Assembly: GCF_038095975.1 (NCBI RefSeq) | Contig: NZ_CP146003.1 | Location: forward strand, 806,001-870,000 | Direction of reading: 5' to 3' | Length of the DNA stretch: 64,000 nt | DNA from: Mesomycoplasma ovipneumoniae | Lineage (GTDB): Bacteria; Bacillota_I; Bacilli_A; Mycoplasmatales; Metamycoplasmataceae | In this document: in pieces, positions 21,545 through 32,833 of the stretch | Position numbering within the stretch: position 1 is the first letter of the stretch | Layout: every line of letters begins with the position of its first letter | The notes under the pieces: model-generated | What the model was told of the DNA's origin: nothing | The model's database searches: none | What the model saw: only the letters and a program-made list of their open reading frames with translations | Made by a program: the position numbers and the translations under genes

Positions 21545-22373
21545 CATTTTATGATTCAACCTTAATTTTTATAAATTTAATATCAGCAAACCATTTTTCA
21601 TCAAAATTTCTAGGCTAAATTCACTTTTGATATGATCTTCAGCTTAAATTCGCAAAACTTTTACTCTTTTGGCGCTGGTTTTCCTTTCCTTTTATAACCA
21701 ATTGATTTTATTCCTAAAAATTGGTAGTGTTTATGAAACACGTACGTGGATACAAAATTTCCCTCATTTTTGTAAATCTTATATAGGGCGTCGCGACCTA
21801 TTGCTTTTTGATTTAAAATGAAAGTTTTACGAATTCACTCAAGCAACTTTTCATCATAAATCATTTCCTTTGGTGGTTTTTTCACCCTTATTTTTTCATA
21901 AATCGAAGTACGATTAACATTTAAAATACTAGAAATTCTAGTGCTATTTTCGATTTTATCTTTATATTTTTCTTGTTCTTGTTTTCGTTTTTTAAGCTCC
22001 TCAACAACAATTGCGTGCTTAATCCCTGATCTTCTAAGAATATTTTCCACTATTTCTTGATAAATTACACGATCATTTTCAGAAAGATCGTTAATTGTAT
22101 ATTTCTTTTTTGGTTTGCGTGGAGATTTGTTTTTCCCACCAGCACTTATTGGACTTTTCATACCATTATTATAATACTTTTTTTGCCAATTTGCTATCAA
22201 ATTATTACCATATATATGCAAATTTCATTGTTTATGGAGATTTTACTTTTTGATTTATTTTGTAAATTTGTCTAAATTTTTCTTAAAAAGGTAAAATTCA
22301 ATTTTTAATCCTTTAGTTTCGGCATTTTAATGTATTTAAATTCCTATTCAACTGCAAATTTGTATTGTTTCAT
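21545..22373 (-). pseudogene. decayed IS3-type transposase fragment
   Basis: The frame begins MKQYKFAVE, then hits TAG and a further stop. The middle (21835-22221) is an open frame, closely similar to the N-terminal third of the intact transposase at 58296-59543 (KKYTINDLSENDR, NRTSIYEKIRVKKPP). Beyond about 21660 frameshifts and stops accumulate, and similarity ends near 21545, before the second DDE aspartate. The 5' flank keeps the IS end (AGTATACTAATTTTAGAC, minus strand) next to a 16-nt poly(T) tract at 22426-22441. It is certainly not a working transposase. Confidence 0.85.
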
Positions 22374-22565
22374 TTTGACAATCTTTTTTTGAATGCGTCT
22401 AAAATTAGTATACTAACTTACTTACTTTTTTTTTTTTTTTTATTGTACAATTTATTATTACAATAAAAAAAATAATATTGCCACTACATTTTTACACTTA
22501 TAGATTTAAGCTATAAATTAGTAAAAAAATGAACAACTTCATAATTTGGAGGACTTAACTAAATA

Positions 22566-22994
22566 ATGAAAACATTTAAAATAAACGAGCGATTATATCT
22601 TAAACCTACAGACATGTATCAGGTTGCTTATGAACAATGGTATGCATTCGAAAAAAAAGTTATCGTATTAAAACCTTACAACCTTACTTATCAACAATTA
22701 CAAAGTACACCTATTAGAATAGCACTTTGCGAGGTTTATTTTGATGGACTTATTGCCGAATTTAGAATTACCCACCAAACCCAAATTACCGAACTTTCTA
22801 AAATACTTCAACGATTAAATTTTTCTGGAAATTTAATTGCTGATATTTCAAAAGTAATACTAAACAATTGAGAAGATCAATTTAAAAATAAAGACCTAGA
22901 ACTTGTAACATTCCCAAGTACACCAGATCACTTTTACAAATCAGTGTTTAACGACAAACACGAACCTTTTCCAAAAGGTCGTTTTGATTTCTAA
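22566..22994 (+). CDS. protein of unknown function
   Basis: 142 aa with one TGA read as Trp (NNWEDQF). A TAA just before the ATG fixes the start. GGAGG lies about 13 nt upstream, farther than normal. The sequence is compact and soluble-looking (YLKPTDMYQVAYEQWYAFE; FRITHQTQITELSKILQRL), without a signal or membrane segment. It ends PFPKGRFDF. It lies isolated between IS debris on both sides, so it may be acquired or a survivor of a lost locus. I do not recognise the family. Confidence 0.65.
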
Positions 22995-23162
22995 TTCTAA
23001 CGAGCTAGTTATTGCATTCGCTTTTAAAACCCAGACTATAATAAATAAAATAAGTAGTAAAAAGCTATTTAATAGATGTTGCATGTAAAGAACATATAAG
23101 CAAAGTCAAACTTACAAAATAGAAATAGACCACATCCACCTATTAATAACAAAATATTTTAT
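22995..23162. other. gene-free stretch, possibly decayed coding sequence
   Basis: No credible gene is present. Joining this stretch to the sequence beyond the IS remnant (from 23589) gives a broken frame with INNKIFYFNITNFDLGTIKT. That suggests an older gene was interrupted by the insertion and has since decayed. Confidence 0.3.
23142..23162. repeat. left 21-bp direct repeat flanking the IS remnant
   Basis: Identical in all 21 bases to 23589-23609, directly abutting the CCCGAG end of the element. It reads as a target-site duplication. Confidence 0.85.
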
Positions 23163-23588
23163 CCCGAGTTTCCCAGTTTTAAGACAAAAATTCACTTTTT
23201 AGTGAATATAAATATGAAGAAACACCCGTAAATCGGTGTTTTTTTAATGTAAAACCTTAATTTTATAAGTAGCATTTGGTAGCATTTTAAGTAATTTTAT
23301 GGTATAATTATAAATTATGAAAAAACAAAAATTAACTAAGTTGGTTTAGTATCGATGTTGCAAAAATTAAGACAAAGGGTTGAATTTAACACTTTAGATC
23401 AGCAAATTATATTTAAAAAACACGATGGTGTCCCTAGCGATCCAAACATTTGAAATAGATATGATTTTTACTTTGATATCTTAATAAATCACTAATAAAA
23501 TTGTAACCAACTTTTACCAAAAAACTTAAAAAAGTCCCTAAAACCGGATACTTTTTTAAAATTACCTTATGAAACTGGGAAACTCGGG
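23163..23588 (+). mobile_element. 426-bp IS remnant with inverted repeat CCCGAGTTTCCCAGTTT
   Basis: Both ends carry the same 17-nt terminal inverted repeat and abut a perfect 21-bp direct repeat. About 110 bp at the left and 80 bp at the right match the ends of the MITE-like repeats, but the interior differs. It has TATAAT (23303-23308), a start MKKQKLTKLV that stops after ten codons, and a 46-codon frame at 23355-23495 (VEFNTLDQQIIFKKHDG). I read it as an internally deleted IS, probably the parent type of the MITE-like repeats. The transposase family is inferred from the flanking duplication, not from protein motifs. Confidence 0.75.
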
Positions 23589-23609
23589 ATTAATAACAAA
23601 ATATTTTAT
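23589..23609. repeat. right 21-bp direct repeat flanking the IS remnant
   Basis: Perfect copy of 23142-23162. Confidence 0.85.
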
Positions 23610-23713
23610 TTTAATATTACTAATTTTGACCTAGGTACTATTAAAACATTTTTTGACTATCTATTTCATTTGAGAGCTACACAAAATACTTAATATTCCA
23701 GAATTTGATGAAC

Positions 23714-23761
23714 AAAAAATTTCTTTTTTTTTACTTGATAAGTTAAAAAAAGAAATTTTTT
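23714..23761. terminator. 17-bp perfect hairpin, bidirectional terminator
   Basis: AAAAAATTTCTTTTTTT (23714-23730) pairs perfectly with 23745-23761 around a 14-nt loop. T-rich stretches follow in both directions. It lies 19 bp beyond the stop of the ABC transporter gene ending at 23781 and probably ends that transcript. Confidence 0.75.
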
Positions 23762-23780
23762 ATTTTATAAATTGTCATTT

Positions 23781-25358
23781 TTAAAATTTTAGACAAAAAT
23801 CGAATTTTTCAACTAAATTTTGGTCTAAATTATGCAAAACTAACATGAGGGTTACGTCTTGCTCAAGTAGCCAATTTATAAGATTATTAATATTTGATTT
23901 GTCAAGATTTGAAAAACCTTCATCGATAATTAATATTTTTTTAGCTTCAAAAACATGACTTGCAAAATTAATTAACTGTTTTTGGCCAACTGATAGATCT
24001 GTTTTTTCTTGGTAATTAATTAAATTTTTGTCTTTTATGTCATTCAAATTAACTAAATTAATTAATTCATTGATTTTTTCAAGATCAGTTTTTGAATAAA
24101 AACTGATATTTCCAGCTAAATCACCTTCAATTAAGGCCGGACTATTATCAATAAAACTTATATTTTGAATAATATTTTTATCAGAAATGGTTTTTAAATT
24201 AGTTGAATTGAAAAAAATCTCACCTTTATAACCACGCTCAATACCCATTAAAATCTTTAAAAACGTCGATTTTCCAGAGCCATTATCACCTTGAAGCAAA
24301 TATTTTTTACCACCAATAATTTCAAAATTAATATTTTTTAGCACCTTTTTATCTTCATAATCAAAATTCAAGTTTTTGACGCTAATTTTATGGATTCTTT
24401 CTGTAAAATCATCAAAATTCAAGTTTGTTTTAGGCTTATTTTCATTTAATTTAGAATCCTTAAATTGCCTTTTTAGTGATAAATATTGAACACTCACAAC
24501 AATAAAGGTGTTAAAATTACTGATAAATAACTGATTGGCACTATTGATAGTTACCAATGCAATAATTGTTGATGCTGGATTTTCATAATAAATTCCTAAA
24601 AAAATGATTGCTAAATCCGTTAAAATTAAAAATAATTTGCGAATTGTTAAATTTATATTTAGATTAAATTGATCCCACAATGTATATTTTCTTTGCATAA
24701 AACTTGCGTTTTTTGATGTTGGTTTTAGGATTTTTTTTAGTAAATGAATTTTGCCAAAAAATAAAAACGCCTCAAATTTATTTAATTTTTCGCTAAATTC
24801 ACTGTTTAAATTTTCAAGCGAATCTAGTTGTTGTCTAATTTTTTGACTAAAAAATTTTCTAAAAAAAACAGGAAAACTAATTCAAGCCAAAGTCAAACCA
24901 AGAACTATTGACCCAATTATTGGATTTATATAAAAAATAGTTGCCAAAATCGCAATAATTGGAAAAATTAAAGAAATAATATAAAATAAAAATGCAAAAA
25001 GTGACTCACCCTTTGTAAAAGCCTCATTAAAAAACAATGAAAAATAGTTGCCAGGCGTATTTTTAACATATTCTTTATATGATAAATTGTTAAATATACT
25101 CAATTTTTCTTTAATTAATTTTACCGCACTTAATTGTCCAAAAATTCTTGTAAAAAGTGAATTATAAATAACAGATAAAAGAGAGCTAATTATAATTGCA
25201 AACATATCTAAGCCTAACCAAATTCACATTTGAACTTGATTATTGTCTAATAAAGCCTGGTATAAAAATCTTTTTGTAACTACTGAAAGACCGGTAAGAC
25301 AAAATATAAAAAGTGAATAAAATATATTAAAAGTATGCAATTTAACTATTTTTTTCAT
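23781..25358 (-). CDS. ABC exporter half-transporter (second of pair)
   Basis: 525 aa with TGA-coded Trp. Residues about 1-310 hold hydrophobic membrane spans (IFYSLFIFCLTGLSVV, MFAIIISSLLSVIYN, FPIIAILATIFYINPIIG). The ATPase follows: Walker A QGDNGSGKST, signature LSVGQKQLINFA, Walker B KILIIDEGFSN and the switch His in LVLHNLDQ. It starts inside the end of the upstream half-transporter gene (17-bp overlap, GGAGAAA ribosome binding site), so the two probably form a heterodimer. The cargo (drug, lipid or peptide) cannot be told from sequence. Confidence 0.85.
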
Positions 25359-26949
25359 GATTATTTTTCTCCAGGTTAATTATTTCATCAAAGCCTAATT
25401 TTTGCAAATCGCTTATATGGTGGCTGACAAAAATAATAGTTAATTCAGGATTTTTTAACAATTGACCTATTAAAATATTTGAATAATCTTTCTGAATATT
25501 ATCAAAAGCTTCATCAATTAATCAAAATTTAATAGGAGAATATTTGAGTCGTGCAAAAACAATTTTTTGTTTTTGACCTTCTGAAAGACTATTAGAACTA
25601 ATTTGGGCCTCAAGGTCAAAGTCAATTTCTAGCGATTTCAGAATTGAATTCAGCTTTTGATAATCTGGATTTTCCGCAAATAAAGTAATGTTGTTTTTGA
25701 GACTTGTGTTAAAAATCAAATTTTGGTTATCAATAAGTCCGATTTGGTCTCTTAGATATTTTTGGCGCAATTCTTTCTGCTCATAGTTATTATTTATTAA
25801 GATTTTCCCTTCGTAAGTGTCATAAACTCCGGAAATTATTTTAATTAGGGTGGATTTTCCGGCGCCATTTGGTGCTGAAATCAAGTATTTTTTATTTTTT
25901 TCGAAAATAAAATTGAAATTATCTACGATAGTTTTATCTTCAAATTTAAAACTAACATTTTGGAATTTAATACTATTGATAGGTTCTTCAATCATTACTT
26001 TTTGTTCTGACAAATTATTATCTTCAACAATTTTGTCAAACAAAAATGACGATTGTTTGAATGAAAATAATCCGAGGACGATTTCTCCAATGTCAGAATG
26101 CAATTGATTTGAGTATAAAAGTAGTGATAGAAAAATCGTCAAACTATAAAAATTATAAAATGTTAAAACTGATATTTCCATTATAATAAATGCTATTGAA
26201 ATACTAAATAAAAAATTTAATCAAACATTTAACTTTGTCAGTTTTTTATACTCTTTTATTTGTTTTTTGGAAAAATTTTTATAACTTGTGTAAAATAATT
26301 GTTTAAATTTTTCTATTTTATTGTGAAAGTAGAATGATTTAAATGAATTAAGAAGTCCTAAATTATACTGTGAAAAAATTTCGCTATCTCTTGATAGATT
26401 CATGACAGGTTCTGATGCAAAATTGTTAATTTTTTGTTGAAAAAATAGCAAAACTAAACTTAAAATCATGGTCGATAAAATTAAAATTCAACTTCAATTT
26501 AATGACAAAACTATCATTAATGAGATTCCGCCAAAAATTGATATAAGTGGAGTTATTATGTTTAAAAAGTTACCAATTATTTCTAAAGCAAGTCTAAGAT
26601 CATAATTAAACCACGAAATCATAGAATTTCTGTTAAATTTCAAGTGAAAATAGGAGCTGTTTTGAATTTTTTTAATAATAATATCGCTTAATTTATTCCT
26701 GATATCCATTTCTAAAAGACTGAAAATCCAACCTTTTAGAAATGAAAAAAAGATAAAAATTCCAAGTGGCGCTATCAACATAACCAAAGTCAAACCTAAA
26801 TTAAGGGTAGGTTTTTCTTCGGAAAAAAATTCAATAACAAATTTATAACTAAAAATGTGAACTAAAAGACCTGCTTCTTTTATAAATATTATAAAAAATA
26901 TTAGTATGAATTTTGCTCTTGCTAAGTTGAATAATTTGAAAATGTTCAT
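25342..26949 (-). CDS. ABC exporter half-transporter (first of pair)
   Basis: 535 aa. The N-terminal membrane domain has about six spans (FILIFFIIFIKEAGLLVHIF, LGLTLVMLIAPLGIFIFFSF, and others). The nucleotide-binding domain has Walker A SAPNGAGKST, signature SLSEGQKQKIVFA, Walker B KFWLIDEAF (the Trp is TGA) and the switch His in FVSHHISDL. The frame ends at TAA 25342, 17 bp inside the next gene. It resembles MsbA/LmrA-type exporters in layout. An accessory peptidase domain is absent. It is probably co-translated with its partner. Confidence 0.85.
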
Positions 26950-27366
26950 TTTTTCTCCACAATTATTCTAATTAAGATAGTATAAATATTTAGGGAAAAT
27001 AATTAAGCAAATAATTCTGAAATTGTTATTATAGAGGCGTAAATTTTTGGCTTATAATTATTATTTTTTAAATTTTTTGGGGAATATTAACTAAAAAAGC
27101 AGAGGTTTTATTAAAAAACTTGTCATTAAATAATGAAATTTTACTTAATATTTTTTCTCTTTTAGAACTTCGAACATATCAAGTTTCCAGAAAATTTGTC
27201 TAAGATGCCAAAAAAAAGTAGTTTTTTCTGATTCTGGTAGCAAGATTAAATCTAGGAATTTCATCACATACACCCGCAATATTTTTTTCATAATTTTAAC
27301 ATTTTAATAAAATTTTAAAAAGAAAAATTAATAAAATTTTTTATGTTTTATTGTTGGTTATAGGTA
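26950..27366. other. intergenic region without a convincing gene
   Basis: I see only short frames. One on the plus strand at about 27080-27200 ends LELRTYQVSRKFV. One of 48 codons on the minus strand at 27145-27291 starts MKKILRVYVMKFL. Neither has a ribosome binding site or a recognisable family. The region may hold decayed coding sequence. Confidence 0.35.
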
Positions 27367-27564
27367 TTAAATAAAAGTAAGTAAATCAAAAAAACTATGA
27401 ATCTCTTGTATGTAATTAATGTCTTCAGTATCTAATTTTACTTTAGAACCAAATAATTTTTTAACTACTGGAAATTTAAAATTCAATGTAAATAGTTTTA
27501 AATTTGATTTGAATAATCCAAAAGAATTTGAATTTAATTCTGAAAATAACAAATCTTCAAGCAC
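27367..27564 (-). CDS. possible small hypothetical protein
   Basis: 65 codons from a GTG at 27564, Leu/Phe-rich (NLKLFTLNFKFPVVKKLFG), with no ribosome binding site, signal or known motif. The open frame reaches only eight codons further upstream, to a TAA. It may be chance or a gene fragment beside the decayed intergenic region. Confidence 0.25.
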   Translation of the reverse strand: MLEDLLFSELNSNSFGLFKSNLKLFTLNFKFPVVKKLFGSKVKLDTEDINYIQEIHSFFDLLTFI

Positions 27565-27647
27565 AAAATTATGAATATACCAAATTTTTTAGCAATTTGT
27601 AGGAAAAAATGAAATTTATGGTACAATTTTTTATCAAAGGAAAAATT

Positions 27648-29252
27648 ATGCCAAAATATATTTTTGTCAGCGGTGGAGTTTTATCCGGGATTGGCAAAGG
27701 TGTTTCAGTTGCTTCAGTTGCTAATTTACTAAAAAATTGCGGCTATTCGGTTTATATTTTGAAATTGGATCCATATTTAAATGTTGATCCAGGAGTTTTA
27801 TCACCTTATGAACACGGTGAAGTTTTTGTAACCGCCGATGGTGGTGAAACTGATTTAGATTTAGGTCATTACGAGCGATTTGTTGGTCAAAATTTTTCAA
27901 AAGATTCAAATCACACAAGTGGTAAAATTTTACTTTCAATTATTAAAAAAGAAAGAAAAGGTTTTTATCAAGGAAAAACTGTCCAAATAATTCCACATGT
28001 AATTGATGAAATTATTTCACGAATCAAAAATGTTGGCAATAAATACCAAAGTGATTTTATTTTAGTCGAAATTGGTGGGACTGTTGGTGATATGGAATCA
28101 AATCCGTTTTTCTTTGCAGCCTCACAGATGGCCGCTGAGTCAAATTTTAAGAATGTGTTTTTTATTCACACAACCTACATTCCTTTTTTGAATGCTTCTA
28201 ATGAATTTAAAACTAAGCCGGCTCAGTTTTCTATAGCTGAATTAAATTCGCGCGGAATTCGTGCAAATTCCATTTTTTTACGACTTGAACATGATCAAAT
28301 TGATGATCATGTTGCTAAAAAAGTTGCAAAAAGTGCCTTTTTGCCATTAGAAAATGTTATTGTAATTCCGAATCTTAAAAATATCTACCAACTTCCGTTG
28401 TTATTAGAAAAAAGTAACCTATTAAATGCTATTTTTTCCCATTTTGAATTAGAACATAGACAACCTAAATTAGACAAATGGCGAGATTTTACTAATTTAT
28501 TATTAAAAAAATGAGATAAAACAATAAAAATAGGTGCACTTGGAAAATACACACAATTTTTAGATGCTTATAAGTCAATTTTAGAAGCACTAAAAATAAC
28601 AGCCGCCTACCAAAAAATAAATTTAGAATTAGAATTTATTAATACCGCTGATCTAAACTTTTCAACTAGTCAGTTAAAAAATTTTGATGGTATAATAATT
28701 TTACCAGGTTTTGGTTTTCGTGGATTTGAAAATAAAGTTGAATCTGCTATTTTTACTTATCAAAATAATATTCCAACATTTGGAATTTGCCTTGGAATGC
28801 AAGCAATGACAGTTGCAATTGCGCGATTAAATGGGATTAAAAACGCACATTCAGCTGAGTTTTTAGCAGAAAAACCTAATCAAACTAGCGTTCTTGATTA
28901 CAATAAAATTGATGGTTCTAAACTTCAAATTGGTGGAACTCTTCGACTTGGTGAATATAAGGTTGTTTTTGCCCAAAATTCCAGAATTGCTCAGATTTAT
29001 GGAACTTCTTTTGCATACGAAAGACACCGTCATCGATTTGAAGTGGTTCAAAAATATGTTGATCAACTTGAGAATTCTGACTTTAGTTTTACTGGTCGAG
29101 ATTCAGTTTCTAATTTAATTGAAGTTTGCGAATCTAAATCTCATATTTTTTATATTGGTGTCCAATATCATCCTGAATTTGTAACAAGACCTCTAGAATC
29201 TCACCCACTTTTTAATAGTTTTTTTGAAACAATTATTAAAAATAAGTACTAA
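27648..29252 (+). CDS. pyrG: CTP synthase
   Basis: 534 aa, normal length. The start is the ATG at 27648 with AAAGGAAAAATT before it, giving MPKYIFVSGGVLSGIGKG. The N-terminal amidoligase domain has GVLSGIGKG and EIGGTVGDMESNPF. The C-terminal glutaminase domain has the nucleophile Cys381 in GICLGMQ and the His/Glu pair in QYHPEF. It makes CTP from UTP, ATP and glutamine. A TACAAT box lies 20 nt upstream. It meets pgsA tail to tail with a 1-bp gap and no terminator. Confidence 0.97.
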
Positions 29253-29253
29253 A

Positions 29254-29838
29254 TTATTGTTTTTTTACTAATTTAAAGACTGGGGCAACATAATAAATCC
29301 CAGAAATCACTGATATAATTGCTGCAAAAATAGTTGTCAAATTAAATAAATAATAGTGTTTTATAAAAATTTCAGCACTAATTGAGTATCCAAGGAAAAT
29401 AATAATAATCGCTAAAATTTGTAAAACTGTCTTTAGTTTTCCTAAAAAATTAGCAGCTACATTAATATTTTTTTTCGCAAGAAAAATACGAAAGCCATCG
29501 ACAATAATATCGCGCAAAACAAAAACCAAAACAAGAAATCACGGCGTTAATTCTAAATAGGATAAGAGAAAAAAAGTCGTTGTTGTCAATATTTTATCGG
29601 TTATTGGGTCAAAAATTTTGCCTAATTCTGACTCAAGTCTAAATTTTCGGGCAAGGTAACCATCAAGAAAATCGGTCAAACTTGAAGCAACAAAAAAGAA
29701 AAACGCTGTATAAAATAGCGAAAAATAATTATATTTGGAAAAAAGAAAGAGTAAAATAAAAATTATTAAGCCGCCAAGAAGACGAAAAAAAGTTAAAAAA
29801 TTAATAAAATAAAATAAAATATCTATTTTTTTCTTCAT
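29254..29838 (-). CDS. pgsA: CDP-diacylglycerol-glycerol-3-phosphate 3-phosphatidyltransferase
   Basis: 194 aa with TGA-coded Trp. The CDP-alcohol phosphotransferase motif is present as [20 protein letters not shown] plus ITDK, giving the DG-AR-G-D-D pattern. Several hydrophobic spans surround it. The enzyme makes phosphatidylglycerol phosphate in the membrane. I chose the ATG at 29838; a TTG at 29847 is also in frame. The start overlaps the end of the preceding gene by 16 bp, so translation is probably coupled. It is the last gene of the rpsP operon. Confidence 0.9.
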
Positions 29839-30467
29839 TTTTTTCAAAAAGGTAGCTTAATCGGTTTTGTCGGAATGCGATTTTGATCAAAATATTGCTG
29901 ACTTAATGTTGAGAGATCGTCAATTTTAACTTTTTTTTGTTTTAAATCAGCAATTAAATGACTATAGTATTTCAAAAAGCGGATTTTTTCGTCATTATAT
30001 AATCCAAGGATAGTTTTGTCATATTTTTTCAAATAACTAGCAAAATCAGTAAAATAATTAAGTTCCTTAGTATTATGTTTTGCTCATAAATTTGATTTAC
30101 TTTTGGATAAAATATTTATATTATTGAAAAAAATTTTTTCAGTTTCATACCCTGTTTGAATAATTTGGGACACAACTTGATCATTTTGGAGAACCTCAAG
30201 GTGAACGCGTGCTAAATTGTTTACATCTGACATTTTAAGATTAGCACCAACAACAAAATTTGATACTAAATCAATATTTTTTTCAATTATTACAATAATT
30301 CGCGCTAAAAAAATTGCTAAGGTTTTGTTACTTAAGTCCTTAAGTTCAGCTTTTTCTATCTTTAGTCGCCTTAATTTAAGACGATTTGAAATAAAACCAT
30401 AGGCTAAAAATCCTATGATTAGTGTTGTGAGCAGTGCAATTACGACTATTAAATTAGTATCAACCAT
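29823..30467 (-). CDS. single-span membrane protein of unknown function
   Basis: 214 aa, ending PFWKKWRKK through two TGA-coded Trp. Residues 5-25 form a membrane span ([20 protein letters not shown]), then a long, charged, probably helical cytoplasmic part ([17 protein letters not shown] and later [15 protein letters not shown]). It lies between topA and pgsA in the rpsP operon and overlaps pgsA. I do not recognise the family. Its location suggests a conserved housekeeping protein of this group. Confidence 0.75.
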
Positions 30468-30493
30468 AAATAAAAATTAAAAAATATAGCTAT

Positions 30494-32398
30494 CTATTTT
30501 GTTTTTTTCTTAAATTTTGCCTTAAAATTATAGGTATTTTTGCTTTCAGGATCAGGCTTTAGAAAGCGACATTTAGGAAAACCACTACATGCAATAAAAC
30601 GCTGTGAAGTTTTGCGATTGTAACGGTAAACCAAATCCATACTGCATTCAGGACATTTTTCACCAGTTGTTTCAATTTCCATAACTATTTTTTCAAGCGG
30701 CTTTGATGAATCTGTAATTTTCTCTATTTGTGTTCAAAAATTATCAAGAAATTCTTTATAATCTTGTTTTCCTTGAGCAATCAAGTCAAGTTCTTCTTCA
30801 ATTTTAGCAGTAAAATTAGTATTAATAATATCTGGTGAAATTTTTAAAAGATTTTCCAAAACTATTCGCCCAAATTCGCTCGGAATTAACGCTTTTGACT
30901 CACTTTGAACATATAAATGATCTTTAAGTTTTTTAACCGAAATTGCAAACGTTGATGGACGGCCAACTTTGATATCATCTAACTTTTCAATTAAAGTACC
31001 ATCATTAAATCTTGCCGGTGGTTGGGTTTCGTGCCTGGATTCTTTAATAGTTTTCTCAAAATTTGATTCAACTTCAAATTTTGAGTCAACTAAATTATCT
31101 AATGATTCAAATTCAGGTTTGAATTTTAATTCAGGAAGTTCAGTTGCCTTGAAGTATCCATCAAATACAAATTCTGAAAATGAATAAGTAAAATTGTGTT
31201 TTTTTGAGGATGTTTTAAATAATAGACGGGTAATTTTCCGAACAGGAACTTCCATCATTGCTGCAAGTGTTGTATTATAAACTAATTGGTAAATTTGGAA
31301 ATCTAGTTGACTTAAAGGATATTTTTCTTTTGCTTGTTCAGGGCTAAGTTCTAAATCTGTTGGTCTAATGGCCTCGTGGGCATCTTGATCACCAGCAAAA
31401 CCTTTGATTGATTTAGCTATATAATCTTTACCAAAATTTTTTGAAATAAATTCGCGTCCTTTTTGAAGAAAAGTTTCACTAAGACGAGTTGAATCAGTTC
31501 TTGGATAGGAAATTAAACCATGATCGCCAAAACCTTCATAAAGTTTTTGTAGCGATAATGAAACAGAAGAAGACGAATATTGCGACATCTTTTTAAAAAC
31601 AGTCGCTTGTTTTAAAGGTGAAATTTTAGGATCCTTTTTTCGGGAAACCTTAAATTCATCAAGAATTAAAAACGGATTAGTTTTAATTTCATCAGTGATT
31701 TCTGTCAAAGATTCCTGGGAAAAAATCCAGTCAGATTTTTTGGACTCATTTTCAGGATTATAATAATTAACCTCAAAAGAATTGTGTTTTTCGTCTTTTA
31801 ATAGAACTGAAAGATTGAAATAAACCTCGGGAATAAAGGCCTTAATTTCTTCTTCCCTTTCAACAACTAACTTTAGACCAATAGATTGGACACGTCCGGC
31901 AGCAGGAATTTTAGGTGCATTTTGAATTTTAGTTTTTAACAACGAAGAAAGACGAAAGCCAATAATTCTATCAAGCATTCGTCTAGTTTGCTGGGAATTT
32001 ACCAAATCTTGATTGAGAAGACCCGGATTTTCAAGAGCAGAAATAATTGCTGGTTTTGTAATTTCGTTATATTTTATCCGTTGATATTTATCAACGACAT
32101 CAAGATATTCAACAAGTGAAGCACCAATTGCTTCACCTTCGCGATCAGCATCGGTTGCTATAATGACTGTTTTAGCTTTTTTTGCTAATTTTTTTAATTC
32201 AGTTACAGTTTTTCTCTTAGTTTTATCAATTACATAAGAAGGTGTTCAGGTTTTTAAATTAATTCCAAGCCCAAATTCACCGGTTTTAGCCAAATTTGTA
32301 ATGTGACCAACACAAGATGTTACTGTATAAGATGAATCTAGATAAGATGAAATCGTATTGATTTTATTTGGAGATTCAACAATTATTAGCTTTTCCAC
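30494..32398 (-). CDS. topA: DNA topoisomerase I
   Basis: 634 aa with TGA-coded Trp. The Toprim domain opens the protein: EKLIIVESPNKINTI, then IIATDADREGEAIG with the DxD metal site. The active Tyr near residue 300 is in LISYPRTDSTRLSE. One zinc finger ends the protein (CPECSMDLVYRYN ... CSGFPKC), where E. coli has more. It relaxes negative supercoils. The start is GTG 32398 and no Shine-Dalgarno sequence is visible. It follows rplS by 15 bp in the same operon. Confidence 0.95.
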
Positions 32399-32413
32399 GA
32401 TTTAAGGACAATT

Positions 32414-32776
32414 TTAACTTTTTAATTCTTTTCTTTTAATTTCTTTAAGACGTGCAGATTTTCCAGAACGTTCCTTCATATAATATAATTTTGCGCGACG
32501 AACTTTGTTTGAACGGACAACTTCAATTTTGTCAACAAGTGGAGAATGAAGTAAAAATGTTCTCTCAACACCAACACCGTGAGAAATTTTACGAACTACA
32601 AAGCTTGAAGATAGCCCATTTTTCTTAAATTTAATTACTAAACCTTCAAAAATTTGAATTCTACTTTTATTACCTTCTTGAATTTTAACGTGAACACGAA
32701 CGTTATCGCCTGGCTGAAAAGTTTGGAAATCACGTATTTGGGTTGCTTCAACAATTTCCATTAATCTTGTTTGCAT
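32414..32776 (-). CDS. rplS: 50S ribosomal protein L19
   Basis: 120 aa, standard length. [20 protein letters not shown], then [10 protein letters not shown] and [20 protein letters not shown] are diagnostic of L19. A strong AAGGAGTAAGAC ribosome binding site precedes ATG 32776. It is the third gene of the rpsP-trmD-rplS-topA order seen in many bacteria. Confidence 0.97.
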   Translation of the reverse strand: MQTRLMEIVEATQIRDFQTFQPGDNVRVHVKIQEGNKSRIQIFEGLVIKFKKNGLSSSFVVRKISHGVGVERTFLLHSPLVDKIEVVRSNKVRRAKLYYMKERSGKSARLKEIKRKELKS

Positions 32777-32833
32777 GTCTTACTCCTTAAAAATTTTTTT
32801 GTTGATTTATAAATTATAATAAAAAAAATTTAT

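Noticed and set aside
27145-27291. 48-codon minus-strand frame MKKILRVYVMKFL
   Set aside because: No ribosome binding site or recognisable family; could be chance in A/T-rich sequence.
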